From the NCBI RefSeq assembly GCF_006538745.1, contig NZ_BJLR01000016.1, positions 124,001 to 188,000 on the forward strand: a stretch of 64,000 nucleotides of DNA. The letters run 5' to 3'. The notes under the pieces were generated by a model that was given only the letters and a program-made list of their open reading frames with translations, made no database searches and was not told the DNA's origin. The position numbers were made by a program, and so were the translations under genes. This DNA is from Cellulomonas cellasea. GTDB taxonomy: Bacteria > Actinomycetota > Actinomycetes > Actinomycetales > Cellulomonadaceae. Below, piece by piece: positions 1 through 8,254 of the stretch; within the stretch, counting starts at the first letter, position 1; each line of letters begins with the position of its first letter.

Positions 1-1417
1 CCTCGCGCGGGTCGCCGAGGAAGCCGCGGATCTCGTAGGCGAGGCGTAGGAAGTTGTCGTCCTGCATCGACGCGCCGACGACGAGCACGTGCTGGGTCAG
101 CAGGAGCGCCTGCACCAGCGCACCCATCGGCCGGAACGACGAGTCGAAGCCCACGAAGTCGCTGCGGCTCAGCACGATCGACGCGGGGTCCTCGCTGTCG
201 CCGTGCATCTTGAGCAGCCACGGCGCGTGCGCGGCGACCCGGTGCGTCGGCAGGACGCTGATCGGCAGAGCTCCGTCCACGTCGCCCACGGCGAGCTCGT
301 ACAGGCGGTCGTAGTTGGTGGTCACGGCGCGGCGGCAGCGCAGCGACGCGAGCAGCGCGTGCGCGACGGCGTACCGGGACGTCGAGCCGACGTGGTCCGC
401 GATGCGCTGCGCGAGGTCGGGCAGCCGCATCCGCAGCAGCTCCGCCTGGTCGAGCGGGGACGCGAGCAGGGCGAGGGCGGTGCGCGTGCCCTCCGGGTCG
501 TCGGTGTCGCCCGCGAGCAGGTCGATGAGCTGCCGCCAGCCCGGCAGACCGGCGCCCATCCCGACGCCGGCGGCGATGAACAGCGCGAGCGAGCCGTCGC
601 GGGCGCGCCTGCCGAGGGCACGGGCGCGCTCGTCGTCGACGTGCCCGGCGGTGTCGCCGAGGCGGGAGCGCCGGTGGTCCTGGAACGCGGCGTAGTCGGA
701 CGCGTTCCGGGCGACGACGACGACGTCGATCCCCGTCTCCTCGGCGGCCGCGCGGCACGCCGCGAGCTGGGCGTCGATCACGAGCCCGCGCAGCGACCCG
801 AAGTCCCCGCCGCCCACGCCCAGGGTCGGCAGCGCGACGAGCACCCGGCTGCGCCCCCGGCCCGGTTGCACGTCCGAGCTCGCGACGGCCCGGAGCGCGT
901 GCCCGACGCGGTCCGCGAGCGCGTCGGCGGCGTCCTTGCCGTCGAGCGTGGGGTCACGCACGGAGTCGACGAACCACGTGGGGAGGACCGGCGTCCCGGC
1001 GCCCGTCGTGCGGGCGCGGCCGGCGCCGTCGGGCCAGCCCTCGGGGCGCAGGGCGGCGACGAGGGCGGGGGTGGGCGACTCGGACGCGTCGCCATCGCCG
1101 TCGCTGTCGCCGGAAGGCAGGTGCGCCGCGCCGTCGCGCTCCGCGGCGACGCCCGGACCGGCGCCGGGTCCGGCATTGCCGTCGGCCAGGCCGAGAACCG
1201 GGAACCACTGCCGTTCCACGGTGAACCCGCGGTCCGTGGGCAGGACCATCGCGTCGGCGTCGAGGTGGGCGAGGTCGCCGGGGATCACGAAGACGTGGCC
1301 GGGGCTCGGGGTGCCGCCGCGCGGCCCGTGACCCGGAGTCGTGCCGCCGTGGGGACGAGCACCGTCGGGCGTTGCGGTGCCGTGCGGCGCGGGCGGCGTC
1401 GGCGGTGAGGCTGCCAT
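1..1417 (-). CDS. Macro-like domain / SIR2-like domain fusion protein (3' end outside window)
   Basis: The frame runs without a stop from an ATG at 1417 to the window edge, so at least 472 residues are present and the C-terminus is missing. After a Pro/Gly-rich start, residues about 40-255 resemble a macro/ADP-ribose-binding fold: a GDLAHLDADAMVLPT segment near 45-60 and a glycine-rich ALPTLGVGGGDFG loop near 205. Residues about 275-472 are a SIR2-like NAD-binding domain: LFIAAGVGMGAGLPGW (variant of the GAGxS loop), VTTNYDRLYELA, LLKMHGDSEDP with the expected histidine, LSRSDF, and VLVVGASMQDDNF. Bacterial SIR2-like domains often act as NADases in anti-phage systems (Thoeris ThsA, DSR, Avs). 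A macro or SLOG domain next to SIR2 suggests a nucleotide sensor coupled to an effector. That role is inferred: no recognised defence gene lies next to it here. The macro call is weaker than the SIR2 call. Confidence 0.72.
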   Translation of the reverse strand, partial: MAASPPTPPAPHGTATPDGARPHGGTTPGHGPRGGTPSPGHVFVIPGDLAHLDADAMVLPTDRGFTVERQWFPVLGLADGNAGPGAGPGVAAERDGAAHLPSGDSDGDGDASESPTPALVAALRPEGWPDGAGRARTTGAGTPVLPTWFVDSVRDPTLDGKDAADALADRVGHALRAVASSDVQPGRGRSRVLVALPTLGVGGGDFGSLRGLVIDAQLAACRAAAEETGIDVVVVARNASDYAAFQDHRRSRLGDTAGHVDDERARALGRRARDGSLALFIAAGVGMGAGLPGWRQLIDLLAGDTDDPEGTRTALALLASPLDQAELLRMRLPDLAQRIADHVGSTSRYAVAHALLASLRCRRAVTTNYDRLYELAVGDVDGALPISVLPTHRVAAHAPWLLKMHGDSEDPASIVLSRSDFVGFDSSFRPMGALVQALLLTQHVLVVGASMQDDNFLRLAYEIRGFLGDPRE

Positions 1418-1432
1418 GGATCGACGGTACGT

Positions 1433-1475
1433 GAGCGGGCGGCGCTCCGCGGTCCGGTGGGAGCGCCGCCCGCTC
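1433..1475 (-). terminator. Long hairpin, likely terminator
   Basis: A perfect 16-bp inverted repeat (arms 1433-1448 and 1460-1475, GAGCGGGCGGCGCTCC and its complement) encloses an 11-nt loop. It lies just after the stop codon of the minus-strand peptide gene at 1490 and before the start of the SIR2 gene, so it probably ends the upstream transcript and separates the two units. There is no T-tract. Confidence 0.6.
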
Positions 1476-1489
1476 GAGGGGGCGCGGGG

Positions 1490-1582
1490 TCAGCGGCGGC
1501 TACGCCTTGTTCGGATGGCATTGATGGTCCAGCCGATCGCCATGGCGACCGGGATGATCAGGAGGGCCTTCCAGCCGTACAT
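1490..1582 (-). CDS. Small single-span membrane peptide (30 aa)
   Basis: The predicted peptide starts MYGWKALLIIPVAMAIGWT and ends in the basic tail RTRRSRR: one hydrophobic helix followed by positive charges, the layout of a small single-pass membrane protein. It begins 22 nt after the stop of the DUF2188 gene and is followed by a strong hairpin, which supports a real transcription unit. An in-frame GTG at 1600 would add six residues. No family is recognised. The support is reading frame, composition and context only. Confidence 0.42.
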   Translation of the reverse strand: MYGWKALLIIPVAMAIGWTINAIRTRRSRR

Positions 1583-1604
1583 CGCGCCCGCGGAGACCAC
1601 TCGG

Positions 1605-1832
1605 TCAGCCCGGGACGTTGCGAGGGTCGTGCCCGTGGCTGTTCTTCTCGTGGATCTGCCCGTCGAGCCCGTGGATCACGTGCTCGACGCCGCGGGCGTC
1701 GGCATCCTTGCGCCCGGCGGCGACGGCGTCGTCCTTGCGGTCGAACGTCCCGTCGAGCGGCGCGTGCTGCCCCTCGACCTCGTTGAGCCAGGTCCCGTCG
1801 CGGTGCACCGTGTGCACGTCACCGTTCGGCAT
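1605..1832 (-). CDS. DUF2188 domain protein
   Basis: A 75-residue soluble protein. It matches the DUF2188 pattern: VHTVHRDGTWLNEVEG near the N-terminus, a Lys/Asp-rich DRKDDAVAAGRKDADARG helix, and a C-terminal HGLDGQIHEKNSHGHDP segment. Family members are small and of unknown function and often read as 'repeated Lys-Asn' proteins. An AGGAG ribosome site lies 7-8 nt before the ATG. It is the first gene of a small minus-strand unit with the 30-residue membrane peptide. Confidence 0.8.
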   Translation of the reverse strand: MPNGDVHTVHRDGTWLNEVEGQHAPLDGTFDRKDDAVAAGRKDADARGVEHVIHGLDGQIHEKNSHGHDPRNVPG

Positions 1833-1944
1833 GGGGATTCTCCTCTCGCTGGGGGGTGCGATCGGCGAACAGTCTTGTGGCGACCCGTCGGGTCCGCTCG
1901 TCGAACGCCCTCACCTCGGTGCCCCGGACCAGGGGATCGGCCGC

Positions 1945-2700
1945 TCACGCCCCGGCGACGAGCTCCCGCGCCCGCACCAGCACCGCGTCGAGCATCGCGG
2001 GCGTGAGCCGGCCGGTGAAGGTGTTCTGCTGGCTCACGTGGAAGCACCCGAGCAGCGTCAGGGTGCGGCCGTCCGGCCCGTCGAGCACGACCTCGGCGCC
2101 GTGCCCGAACCGCGGCCGGGGCCTCAGCACGTGCCAGCCCTGCTCCTGGAGGGTCGCGAGCAGCGCCTGCCACCCGAACCCGCCGAGGACCACGATCACG
2201 TCGGGGTCGACGAGCTCGAGCTCCCGCCCGAGCCACGGCCCGCACGTCGTGCGCTCGGCGGGCGTCGGGGCGTTGGCCGGGGGAGCGCACCGCACGGGCG
2301 CGGTCAGCCGGATCCCGGTGAGCGCGAGGCCGTCGCCGCGGTGCGTCGAGGTGGGCTGGTTGGCGAAGCCCGTGCGGTGCAGCGCGGCGAACAGGAAGTC
2401 GCCCGAGCGGTCGCCGGTGAACATCCGCCCCGTGCGGTTCGCGCCGTGCGCCGCGGGCGCGAGGCCGACGACCAGCACGCGCGCCGACGGGTCCCCGAAA
2501 CCGGGCGCGGGGCGGGCCCAGTACGTCTCGTCGCGGAACGACGCGCGCTTGACCCGGGCGACCTCCTCGCGCCACGCGACGAGGCGGGGGCACGCGCGGC
2601 ACTCGACGACGAGGGCGTCGAGGGTCGCGACGTCGGGGGCCGTGCGTGCGCGCAGCGGATAGCCGGCGTCACCGGTGCGCGGTGCGGGGACCCCGGTCAC
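1945..2700 (-). CDS. Type-5 uracil-DNA glycosylase (UdgB family)
   Basis: A 251-residue base-excision repair enzyme that removes uracil, and in this family other deaminated bases, from DNA. The signature [19 protein letters not shown] spans about residues 79-97 and is the type-5 (UdgB) version of motif 1, with Ala/His in place of the Asp of other families. Four cysteines at 34, 37, 138 and 153 are placed to bind a 4Fe-4S cluster. The second motif is [10 protein letters not shown] near 219-228. The GTG start overlaps the stop of the upstream YrdC/Sua5 gene by 4 nt (GTGA), so the two are translationally coupled. The length is normal for the family. Confidence 0.92.
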   Translation of the reverse strand: MTGVPAPRTGDAGYPLRARTAPDVATLDALVVECRACPRLVAWREEVARVKRASFRDETYWARPAPGFGDPSARVLVVGLAPAAHGANRTGRMFTGDRSGDFLFAALHRTGFANQPTSTHRGDGLALTGIRLTAPVRCAPPANAPTPAERTTCGPWLGRELELVDPDVIVVLGGFGWQALLATLQEQGWHVLRPRPRFGHGAEVVLDGPDGRTLTLLGCFHVSQQNTFTGRLTPAMLDAVLVRARELVAGA

Positions 2701-3317
2701 TCGAACCGGCTCGGGTCACCCGCCCCGACGCGGACCACCTCGGGCGCGCCCTCCGACCAGTCGACGACCGTCGTGGGCTCGGTGCCGCAGTCGCCCGCGT
2801 CGACGACCGCGTCGACCAGGTGGTCGAGCTCCTCCTTGACGAGCCAGCCCTCCGTCATCGGCGCCTCGGCGCCGGGCAGGATCAGCGTGCTCGAGAGCAG
2901 CGGCTCACCGAGCTCGCGGAGGATCGCCTGGACGACGGGGTGGTCCGGGATGCGCACCCCGACGGTCTTCTTCTTGGGGTGCGCGAGCCGCTTCGGCACC
3001 TCGCGGGTCGCCGGGAGGATGAACGTGTACGCGCCCGGCGTCGCGGCCTTGATCGCGCGGAACGCCGAGTTGTCGAGCTGCACGAGCTGGCCGAGCTGGG
3101 CGAAGTCCGAGCAGACGAGCGTGAAGTGGTGCTTGTCGTCGAGCCGGCGGATCGAGCGGATGCGGTCCGCACCCGTGGGGCTGCCGATCCGCGCGCCCAG
3201 CGCGTACGACGAGTCGGTCGGGTAGGCCACGAGCGCGTCGTCGCGCAGCATCGCGACCACCTGCGCGATCGACCGGGGCTGGGGGTTGGTGGGGTGCACG
3301 TCGAGGTACCGGGCCAT
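2697..3317 (-). CDS. YrdC/Sua5-family L-threonylcarbamoyladenylate synthase-like protein
   Basis: A 206-residue protein with the YrdC/YciO fold, which binds threonine, bicarbonate and ATP to make threonylcarbamoyl-AMP for tRNA t6A37. Visible marks are the [16 protein letters not shown] strand-loop at about 29-44, the basic [11 protein letters not shown] segment, and the [14 protein letters not shown] region. It has only the YrdC core and no C-terminal Sua5 domain, so it may be a YciO-type paralogue rather than the essential TsaC. A TAGGCT box 7 nt before the ATG suggests a leaderless transcript. It is the first gene of an operon with the uracil-DNA glycosylase. Confidence 0.85.
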   Translation of the reverse strand: MARYLDVHPTNPQPRSIAQVVAMLRDDALVAYPTDSSYALGARIGSPTGADRIRSIRRLDDKHHFTLVCSDFAQLGQLVQLDNSAFRAIKAATPGAYTFILPATREVPKRLAHPKKKTVGVRIPDHPVVQAILRELGEPLLSSTLILPGAEAPMTEGWLVKEELDHLVDAVVDAGDCGTEPTTVVDWSEGAPEVVRVGAGDPSRFE

Positions 3318-3324
3318 GCGGCCG

Positions 3325-3330
3325 AGCCTA
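3325..3330 (-). promoter_or_regulatory. -10 box of a leaderless promoter (YrdC/Sua5 gene)
   Basis: TAGGCT on the minus strand, 7 nt before the ATG at 3317. The same box and spacing precede several other genes in the window, which supports a real -10 element with transcription starting at or next to the start codon. Confidence 0.5.
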
Positions 3331-3398
3331 GGCGTGTCTCCTCACCCTCGCCGTAGCCGGGACGCACGTCCGGTCGGGCATCGCGGCGGGACGGCCCG

Positions 3399-3492
3399 CA
3401 TGCCGGCCGGGCTCGGCCGGGACGTCGAGGTGCTCACCCCGGACGCCCTGCGCGACGGGGTGCTCGCCCGGGCGGACCGCCTGCGCGTCAGC
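3399..3492 (+). pseudogene. Possible remnant of a WYL-type regulator C-terminus
   Basis: In one plus-strand frame the segment GLGRDVEVLTPDALRDGVL looks like the usual C-terminal tail of WYL-domain transcriptional regulators (GxDVEVLxPxxLRxxV), but no upstream part of such a gene is present. The rest of 3318-3587 holds no other convincing frame. This is either a decayed fragment or chance; treat it as a weak call. Confidence 0.2.
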
Positions 3493-3554
3493 GGGGTGCC
3501 GTCGCCGGCACCACGGCTGCGCCGCCGAGTCCGCGAGCGGCACCCCGCCGCACA

Positions 3555-3596
3555 GCGCCTCAGACGAAGCGCCTCACACGAAGCGCCTCACACGAA
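3555..3596. repeat. Three tandem 14-bp repeats over a gene end
   Basis: The unit GCGCCTCACACGAA is repeated at 3555-3568 (one mismatch), 3569-3582 and 3583-3596. The stop codon of the GH127 gene lies inside the third copy. The unit encodes the end of that protein (..WRFV then stop) on the minus strand, so the array grew outward from the 3' end of the gene. Confidence 0.85.
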
Positions 3597-6347
3597 GCGC
3601 CAGAGGTGGTCGTTGGTGCCGTTGTCGTCCCAGATCAGGGCCTGGGCCCCTGCGGTCGTCGACATGTCGGCGACGCCGAGGACGCGTCCGCCGGCCGCCT
3701 GGATGCGGAAGGTGTCGCCCGCGGTGTACCGCAGCCGCCACTGCTGGGGGGTCGCGCCGGTGTCGGTCGCCTGCACCGCGCGGGTGCCGTTGACGGTTCC
3801 GCCGGCCTCCACGGCGAGGACCTTGCCGGTGTGCTGGTTGCGCAGCCGGAAGTAGCCGTTGCTCCCCACGACAGCCGTCCACAGGTGGTCCGCGGTGCCG
3901 GTGTCGCCCCACTGGATCACGGCTGCGCCGTCGGCCGTCGACATGTCCCGCACGCCCAGCACCAGCCCGGTGTGCACGTTGAGGATCCGACGGGCCCCGG
4001 ACGGGACGAAGCGCCAGCGGTTGTCGGCCGAGCCGTTGTCGGGGTCCATCACGACCGCCGCGCCGCGTGCCGTCGACCCACCCGCTGTGCCGAGCAGCTT
4101 GCCGGTGTGGTTGTTGCGGACCCGGTGGGTGCCGTCGCCGTTGTCGAGCACGGTCCACAGGTGGTCGGCCGTTCCCGTGTCGCCCCACTGGACGACCGGG
4201 GCGCCGTCGGCCGTCGACATGTCCCGGACGCCGAGGACCTTCCCGCCGTTCGCGCAGCGCAGCTTGAGGGCGGTGCCCGAGACGACCGGGACCCAGTCGT
4301 GGTCGGCCGTGCCGCTGTCGTCCCAGACGAGCGCCGCGGCGCCGTCGGCCGTCGAGGCGTCCTGGATGCCGAGGACGAGCCCGCTCGCCACGTTGGCCAG
4401 GCGGAACGCGCCGTTGGTGGCGGCGGTGGAGCCGGTGACGGACCAGTACACGGTGTAGTTGAAGCCGTGCGCGTCGTAGAAGGGGACGAGGTTGACGGCG
4501 GAGCCGTTCGCCCGGGCCGAGAACGTGAGCGCGGTCGTGCTGGTGCGCGTGATCGACGACGTCACCAGCGCAGGCGGGCCCGACAGCGACGTGCTGCCGT
4601 AGTTCCCCGCGAGGACGACCGGGCCGTAGAGGATCGCGGCCACACCGGGGTTGTCGTTCGTCGGCTCGAGGCGGACCGCCATCGGCAGCCGGACCGTCAC
4701 CTGGTCACCCGACGCCCACGACCGGGTGAGGCTCGCGTAGGTGCCGGGCGTCGTCGGGATCGCCTGGACGGTGCCGTTCACCGCGACCGTCGCGCCTGTC
4801 GCCCACGCGGGGATGCGCACGCGCATCGTCCACGAGCCGGAGACGGAGCCGGTGACCGTGAGCGTCGTGCTGTCGCTCGCGGGGTACGTCGTCGTCTGCG
4901 TGACGGTGATCCCGCGCTCCGCCCACGTCAGGACCGACGGCAGGAACAGGTTGACCGTCAGCGTGGTGCCCGACCGGAAGTACGCCGAGTCGGCCAGCTT
5001 GGTGTTCGTCTCGATGCCGGTTCCCTGGCAGCACCAGAAGCTGGCGTAGTCGGTGCTCCACGTGCCGCCACCCCAGGCCGGGCCGACGCCCTTGCGGCCG
5101 CCCGGCTGCAGCGGCGTGAAGTAGGTGATGTGCCCGTGGGCGCTGGCCGGGTCCTGCGCGCCGACCAGGTGGTTGAGCAGGGCCCGCTCGTAGAAGTCGA
5201 AGTACGAGGCCTTGTCCGGCTCCATGACCCACAGCTCGCGGGTCAGCTTGAGCATGTTGTACGTGTTGCACTGCTCGCACGTGTCGTTGCGCAGGTAGGT
5301 CGAGATCGCGTTCGGCGCCCGGAAGTGCTCCGCCTGGCTGTTCCCGCCGATCGCGTACGTGTGGGCGCCCACCGTGAGCGCCCACGCGTTGCGCGCGATG
5401 TCGCGGTACCGGGTCGTGCCCGTCGCCTTGTACTCGCGGGCGGCACCGATCCACTTCGGCACCTGGGTGTTGGCGTGCAGGCCGTCGAGGCGGTCGGTGC
5501 CCGCGGCGAGCGGGTCGAAGACGGAGGCGTGGTCGAACCGTCGGGCGACCGTCAGCCAGCGGGGGTCGTTCGTCATCAGGTGCAGATCCGTCAGGACCGC
5601 GTTCATGCCGCCGAACTCGACCCGCAGCGTCGTCTGCATCTGGGCGGTGCTGAGCCGCGCGGTCCGCGCGTCGACCCAGCCGGCGAGCCTCAGCAGCACG
5701 TCCCGGGCCTGGGTGCTCTCGAGGTAGCGCCAGACGTCGAGGAGCCCGGCGAGCGTCTTGTGCAACGCGTAGTACGGCACGTTCCCGTTGCCGGTGCCCG
5801 TCTCGGCGGCCGAGAAGTCCGACTCCGGGAAGCCCGAGAGGTAGCCCGCGGCGAACCCCCTGGCGCCGTTGTTGGCCTGGCACCGGGCGAGCTCCGCCAC
5901 CATGGACGCCGCCTTGTCCCGGCACACGGTGTCGCCGAGCGACGCCCACGCCTGCGCCCAGGCCGAGAGGAAGTGGCCCTGGCTGTGGGAGCGGAACGGG
6001 AAGTTCGGTGCCTCCCACCCGCCGAGCGGGGCGGCGCCCGCGGTGGACAGCCCGTGGTTGGCGCGGAAGTTGTACAGGAGCCGGTTGACGTCGACGAACC
6101 TGAGGTACGCCAGCGTGCGGTTCTGGTTGTCCATCCACCGGCTCGCCGTGAGGCGGACCTGGTCGAGGGAGAACTCCGAGGCGCTCACCCCGACCTCTCC
6201 CCGGGCGGGCGGGACGACGGCGGCCGCCGGGGAGGCGAAGAGCGCGGGACCGATCGCCGTGACCGCTCCGGCGAGTGCGGCACCCGCCAGGACCGTGCGG
6301 CGGCTGAGATCGGTGGGGCCTGGGGACGCAGGCTGCTGAGGTGTCAT
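3588..6347 (-). CDS. Secreted GH127 beta-L-arabinofuranosidase with two ricin-type trefoils
   Basis: A 919-residue exported glycosidase. The start LSRRTVLAGAALAGAV is a twin-arginine signal ending near ASPAAA. Residues about 55-600 form the GH127 (alpha/alpha)6 barrel plus beta domains. TCEQCNTYNML near 355-365 and WCCQGTG near 437-443 carry the Glu and three Cys that bind zinc in characterised GH127 enzymes, where one of the paired Cys is the nucleophile. Residues about 640-919 contain six QxW-like subrepeats (each with LGVxD..DHLW), that is, two complete beta-trefoil carbohydrate-binding modules. A role in removing beta-linked L-arabinofuranose from plant cell-wall glycans is inferred from the family. 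A GGAG site precedes the ATG. Confidence 0.9.
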   Translation of the reverse strand: MTPQQPASPGPTDLSRRTVLAGAALAGAVTAIGPALFASPAAAVVPPARGEVGVSASEFSLDQVRLTASRWMDNQNRTLAYLRFVDVNRLLYNFRANHGLSTAGAAPLGGWEAPNFPFRSHSQGHFLSAWAQAWASLGDTVCRDKAASMVAELARCQANNGARGFAAGYLSGFPESDFSAAETGTGNGNVPYYALHKTLAGLLDVWRYLESTQARDVLLRLAGWVDARTARLSTAQMQTTLRVEFGGMNAVLTDLHLMTNDPRWLTVARRFDHASVFDPLAAGTDRLDGLHANTQVPKWIGAAREYKATGTTRYRDIARNAWALTVGAHTYAIGGNSQAEHFRAPNAISTYLRNDTCEQCNTYNMLKLTRELWVMEPDKASYFDFYERALLNHLVGAQDPASAHGHITYFTPLQPGGRKGVGPAWGGGTWSTDYASFWCCQGTGIETNTKLADSAYFRSGTTLTVNLFLPSVLTWAERGITVTQTTTYPASDSTTLTVTGSVSGSWTMRVRIPAWATGATVAVNGTVQAIPTTPGTYASLTRSWASGDQVTVRLPMAVRLEPTNDNPGVAAILYGPVVLAGNYGSTSLSGPPALVTSSITRTSTTALTFSARANGSAVNLVPFYDAHGFNYTVYWSVTGSTAATNGAFRLANVASGLVLGIQDASTADGAAALVWDDSGTADHDWVPVVSGTALKLRCANGGKVLGVRDMSTADGAPVVQWGDTGTADHLWTVLDNGDGTHRVRNNHTGKLLGTAGGSTARGAAVVMDPDNGSADNRWRFVPSGARRILNVHTGLVLGVRDMSTADGAAVIQWGDTGTADHLWTAVVGSNGYFRLRNQHTGKVLAVEAGGTVNGTRAVQATDTGATPQQWRLRYTAGDTFRIQAAGGRVLGVADMSTTAGAQALIWDDNGTNDHLWRFV

Positions 6348-6601
6348 CGGATTCTCCGTTGAATCGGTGCGAAGGGCCGATGTTAACGCTCACAGTCGCG
6401 GCTCGTCGGGGGTGCGAACCGTTTCAGTTGCCCCACTGAGGGGCACCACGGGTCAGCCCGCCGGGGTGCCCGCTCCTCCCGGAGGAGGAGGCCGGATCGG
6501 TCCCCGGTTCGTCCGCGGGCAGGTGATGTCCCCGTGCACCGCGTCCCTAGCGTCGACGACGGCCGCGCGACCGACGCGGCCCACGATGACGGGAGCGACG
6601 C

Positions 6602-7369
6602 ATGATCCAGGTGGAGGCGCTGACGAAGCGCTACGGCCCGACGACGGCGGTGGACGGGCTGACGTTCACCGCGCGGCCCGGGCTCGTGACGGGGTTCCTC
6701 GGCCCGAACGGTGCCGGGAAGTCGACCACGATGCGGGTCGTCGTCGGGCTCGAGCGGCCCACGGCGGGCACGGCGACGGTCGACGGCCGGCGGTACGCGG
6801 ACCTGCCCGCGCCGCTGCACGCGGTCGGCGTGATGCTCGACGCCCGGTCGGTGCACCCCGGGCGGTCGGCGTTCCGTCACCTGCTCGCGCTGGCCCGCAC
6901 GCACGGGATCGGGCGCTCACGGGTCGACGAGGTGATCGGCATGACGGGGCTCGAGTCGGTCGCCCGACGCCGGGCGGGCACGTTCTCGCTCGGCATGGGG
7001 CAGCGGCTCGGGATCGCCGGTGCGCTGCTCGGGGACCCGGGGACGCTCGTGCTCGACGAGCCGGTCAACGGGCTCGACCCCGACGGCGTGCTGTGGGTGC
7101 GCGGGCTCGTGCGTGCGCTGGCGGCGGAGGGCCGCACGGTGCTGCTCTCGTCGCACCTCATGCACGAGCTCGCGCTGTGCGCGGACCGGGTCGTGATCAT
7201 CGGCCAGGGCCGGCTGCTCGCGGACGCGTCGGTGCCGGAGCTCGTGGCCGCCTCGGGGGGTGGGTCGCTCGAGGACGCCTACCTGCAGCTCACCGCGGGG
7301 TCCGTGCAGTACCGCGGCCGCGCCGCCGACGAGGCGACCGGCCTGACCGCCGCAGGAGGCGCCCGATGA
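6602..7369 (+). CDS. ABC transporter ATP-binding protein (exporter type)
   Basis: A 255-residue ATPase of the antibiotic/lantibiotic exporter group. Walker A is GPNGAGKST at 34-42, the signature region SLGMGQR is near 129-135, Walker B plus Glu is LVLDEP near 149-154, and the H-loop is SSHLMHE. It overlaps the next gene by ATGA, the first of two permease genes, and a two-component system follows. This is the usual layout of an envelope-stress or antibiotic-responsive export operon (BceAB/LanFEG-like). The substrate cannot be read from sequence. Confidence 0.9.
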   Translation: MIQVEALTKRYGPTTAVDGLTFTARPGLVTGFLGPNGAGKSTTMRVVVGLERPTAGTATVDGRRYADLPAPLHAVGVMLDARSVHPGRSAFRHLLALARTHGIGRSRVDEVIGMTGLESVARRRAGTFSLGMGQRLGIAGALLGDPGTLVLDEPVNGLDPDGVLWVRGLVRALAAEGRTVLLSSHLMHELALCADRVVIIGQGRLLADASVPELVAASGGGSLEDAYLQLTAGSVQYRGRAADEATGLTAAGGAR

Positions 7370-8241
7370 CCGCGACCACCACCGTCCCGAACCCGGCACC
7401 GGCCCGCGGGCTCCCCGCCCGTCGGGGGCCGAGCCTCCCGCGGGTCGTCGCCGCCGAGTGGAGCAAGCTCACGAGCCTGCGCTCGCCGGCCGCGATCGGG
7501 GTCGTGACCGTGGCCGTCTCGGGGGTGCTGACCTGGCTGTCGGCGAACGCCTCGTCGACCGACCCGGGGTTCGACCCGATGGGCTCGCTCGGCACCGGGC
7601 TGCCGCTCGCGCAGGTCGGGGTGCTCGTGCTCGGCGTGCTGGTCGGGACGGGGGAGTTCAGCACCGGGACGTTCCGCACGACGTTCACGGCGGTGCCGCG
7701 CCGGCTCCCCGTGCTCGTCGCGCAGCTGGTCGTCACGGCGGCTGCCGCGCTCGTCGTGTCGGTGCTCGCCGTCGCCGCGGCGGTGGTGGGCCTGCTGCCC
7801 GCCGCTGGGTCGCGCGGGATGACGCTCGACCTCGCCGGCGGGCGGACGCCGCAGCTGCTGGCCGGCATGACGGTCCAGCTCGTCGCGATGGCGCTGCTCG
7901 GGCTCGCGCTCGGCGCACTGCTGCGCCGCACCGTGCCGGCTGTCGTCGCGGCCGTCGTCCTCGTCCTGGTGCTTCCCGTGGCGCTCATGCTCGCGTCGGA
8001 CCCGGGGATCGGCGGCGCCCCGCCGGTCGGGGTGGCGTACACCGAGCCCGAGGTGACCGCGGTGGGCACGGTGACGGCGGTCCTGCCGGGCGGGGCCGTG
8101 ACGCACCTCGTGCCCGGCGCGGGCGGCTTCGACGGTGCGCCGGACCTCGGGGTCGGGGGCGGCGTCGCGGTCCTCGCCGCGTGGGTGCTCGTCCCGCTCG
8201 GGGTCGCCGCGGTGCGACTGCGTGCCCGTGACCTGGCCTGA
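7366..8241 (+). CDS. ABC transporter permease (ABC-2 type)
   Basis: A 291-residue membrane protein. After a short Pro-rich N-terminus comes RVVAAEWSKLTSLRS, the amphipathic entry helix typical of ABC-2 permeases, then about six membrane spans (LAQVGVLVLGVLVGTGEFSTG and AAALVVSVLAVAAAVVG are two). The ATG overlaps the stop of the ATPase gene by 4 nt. It is similar to the following gene in order of segments (EW.K.TS.RS, VLVLGVLVGT.E..TG, VPRRL.VL.AQ), so the two probably arose by duplication and may pair as a heterodimer. Confidence 0.88.
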   Translation: MTATTTVPNPAPARGLPARRGPSLPRVVAAEWSKLTSLRSPAAIGVVTVAVSGVLTWLSANASSTDPGFDPMGSLGTGLPLAQVGVLVLGVLVGTGEFSTGTFRTTFTAVPRRLPVLVAQLVVTAAAALVVSVLAVAAAVVGLLPAAGSRGMTLDLAGGRTPQLLAGMTVQLVAMALLGLALGALLRRTVPAVVAAVVLVLVLPVALMLASDPGIGGAPPVGVAYTEPEVTAVGTVTAVLPGGAVTHLVPGAGGFDGAPDLGVGGGVAVLAAWVLVPLGVAAVRLRARDLA

Positions 8242-8254
8242 GGGCGGGCGACGG

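Noticed and set aside
1618-3225. Long open frame on the plus strand opposite the uracil-DNA glycosylase and YrdC/Sua5 genes
   Set aside because: Mirror of real minus-strand genes in GC-rich DNA; no domain, Arg/Gly-rich composition.
3606-6362. 918-codon open frame opposite the GH127 gene
   Set aside because: Composition is Arg/Gly/Val junk; the minus-strand protein has a Tat signal, catalytic motifs and six ricin subrepeats.
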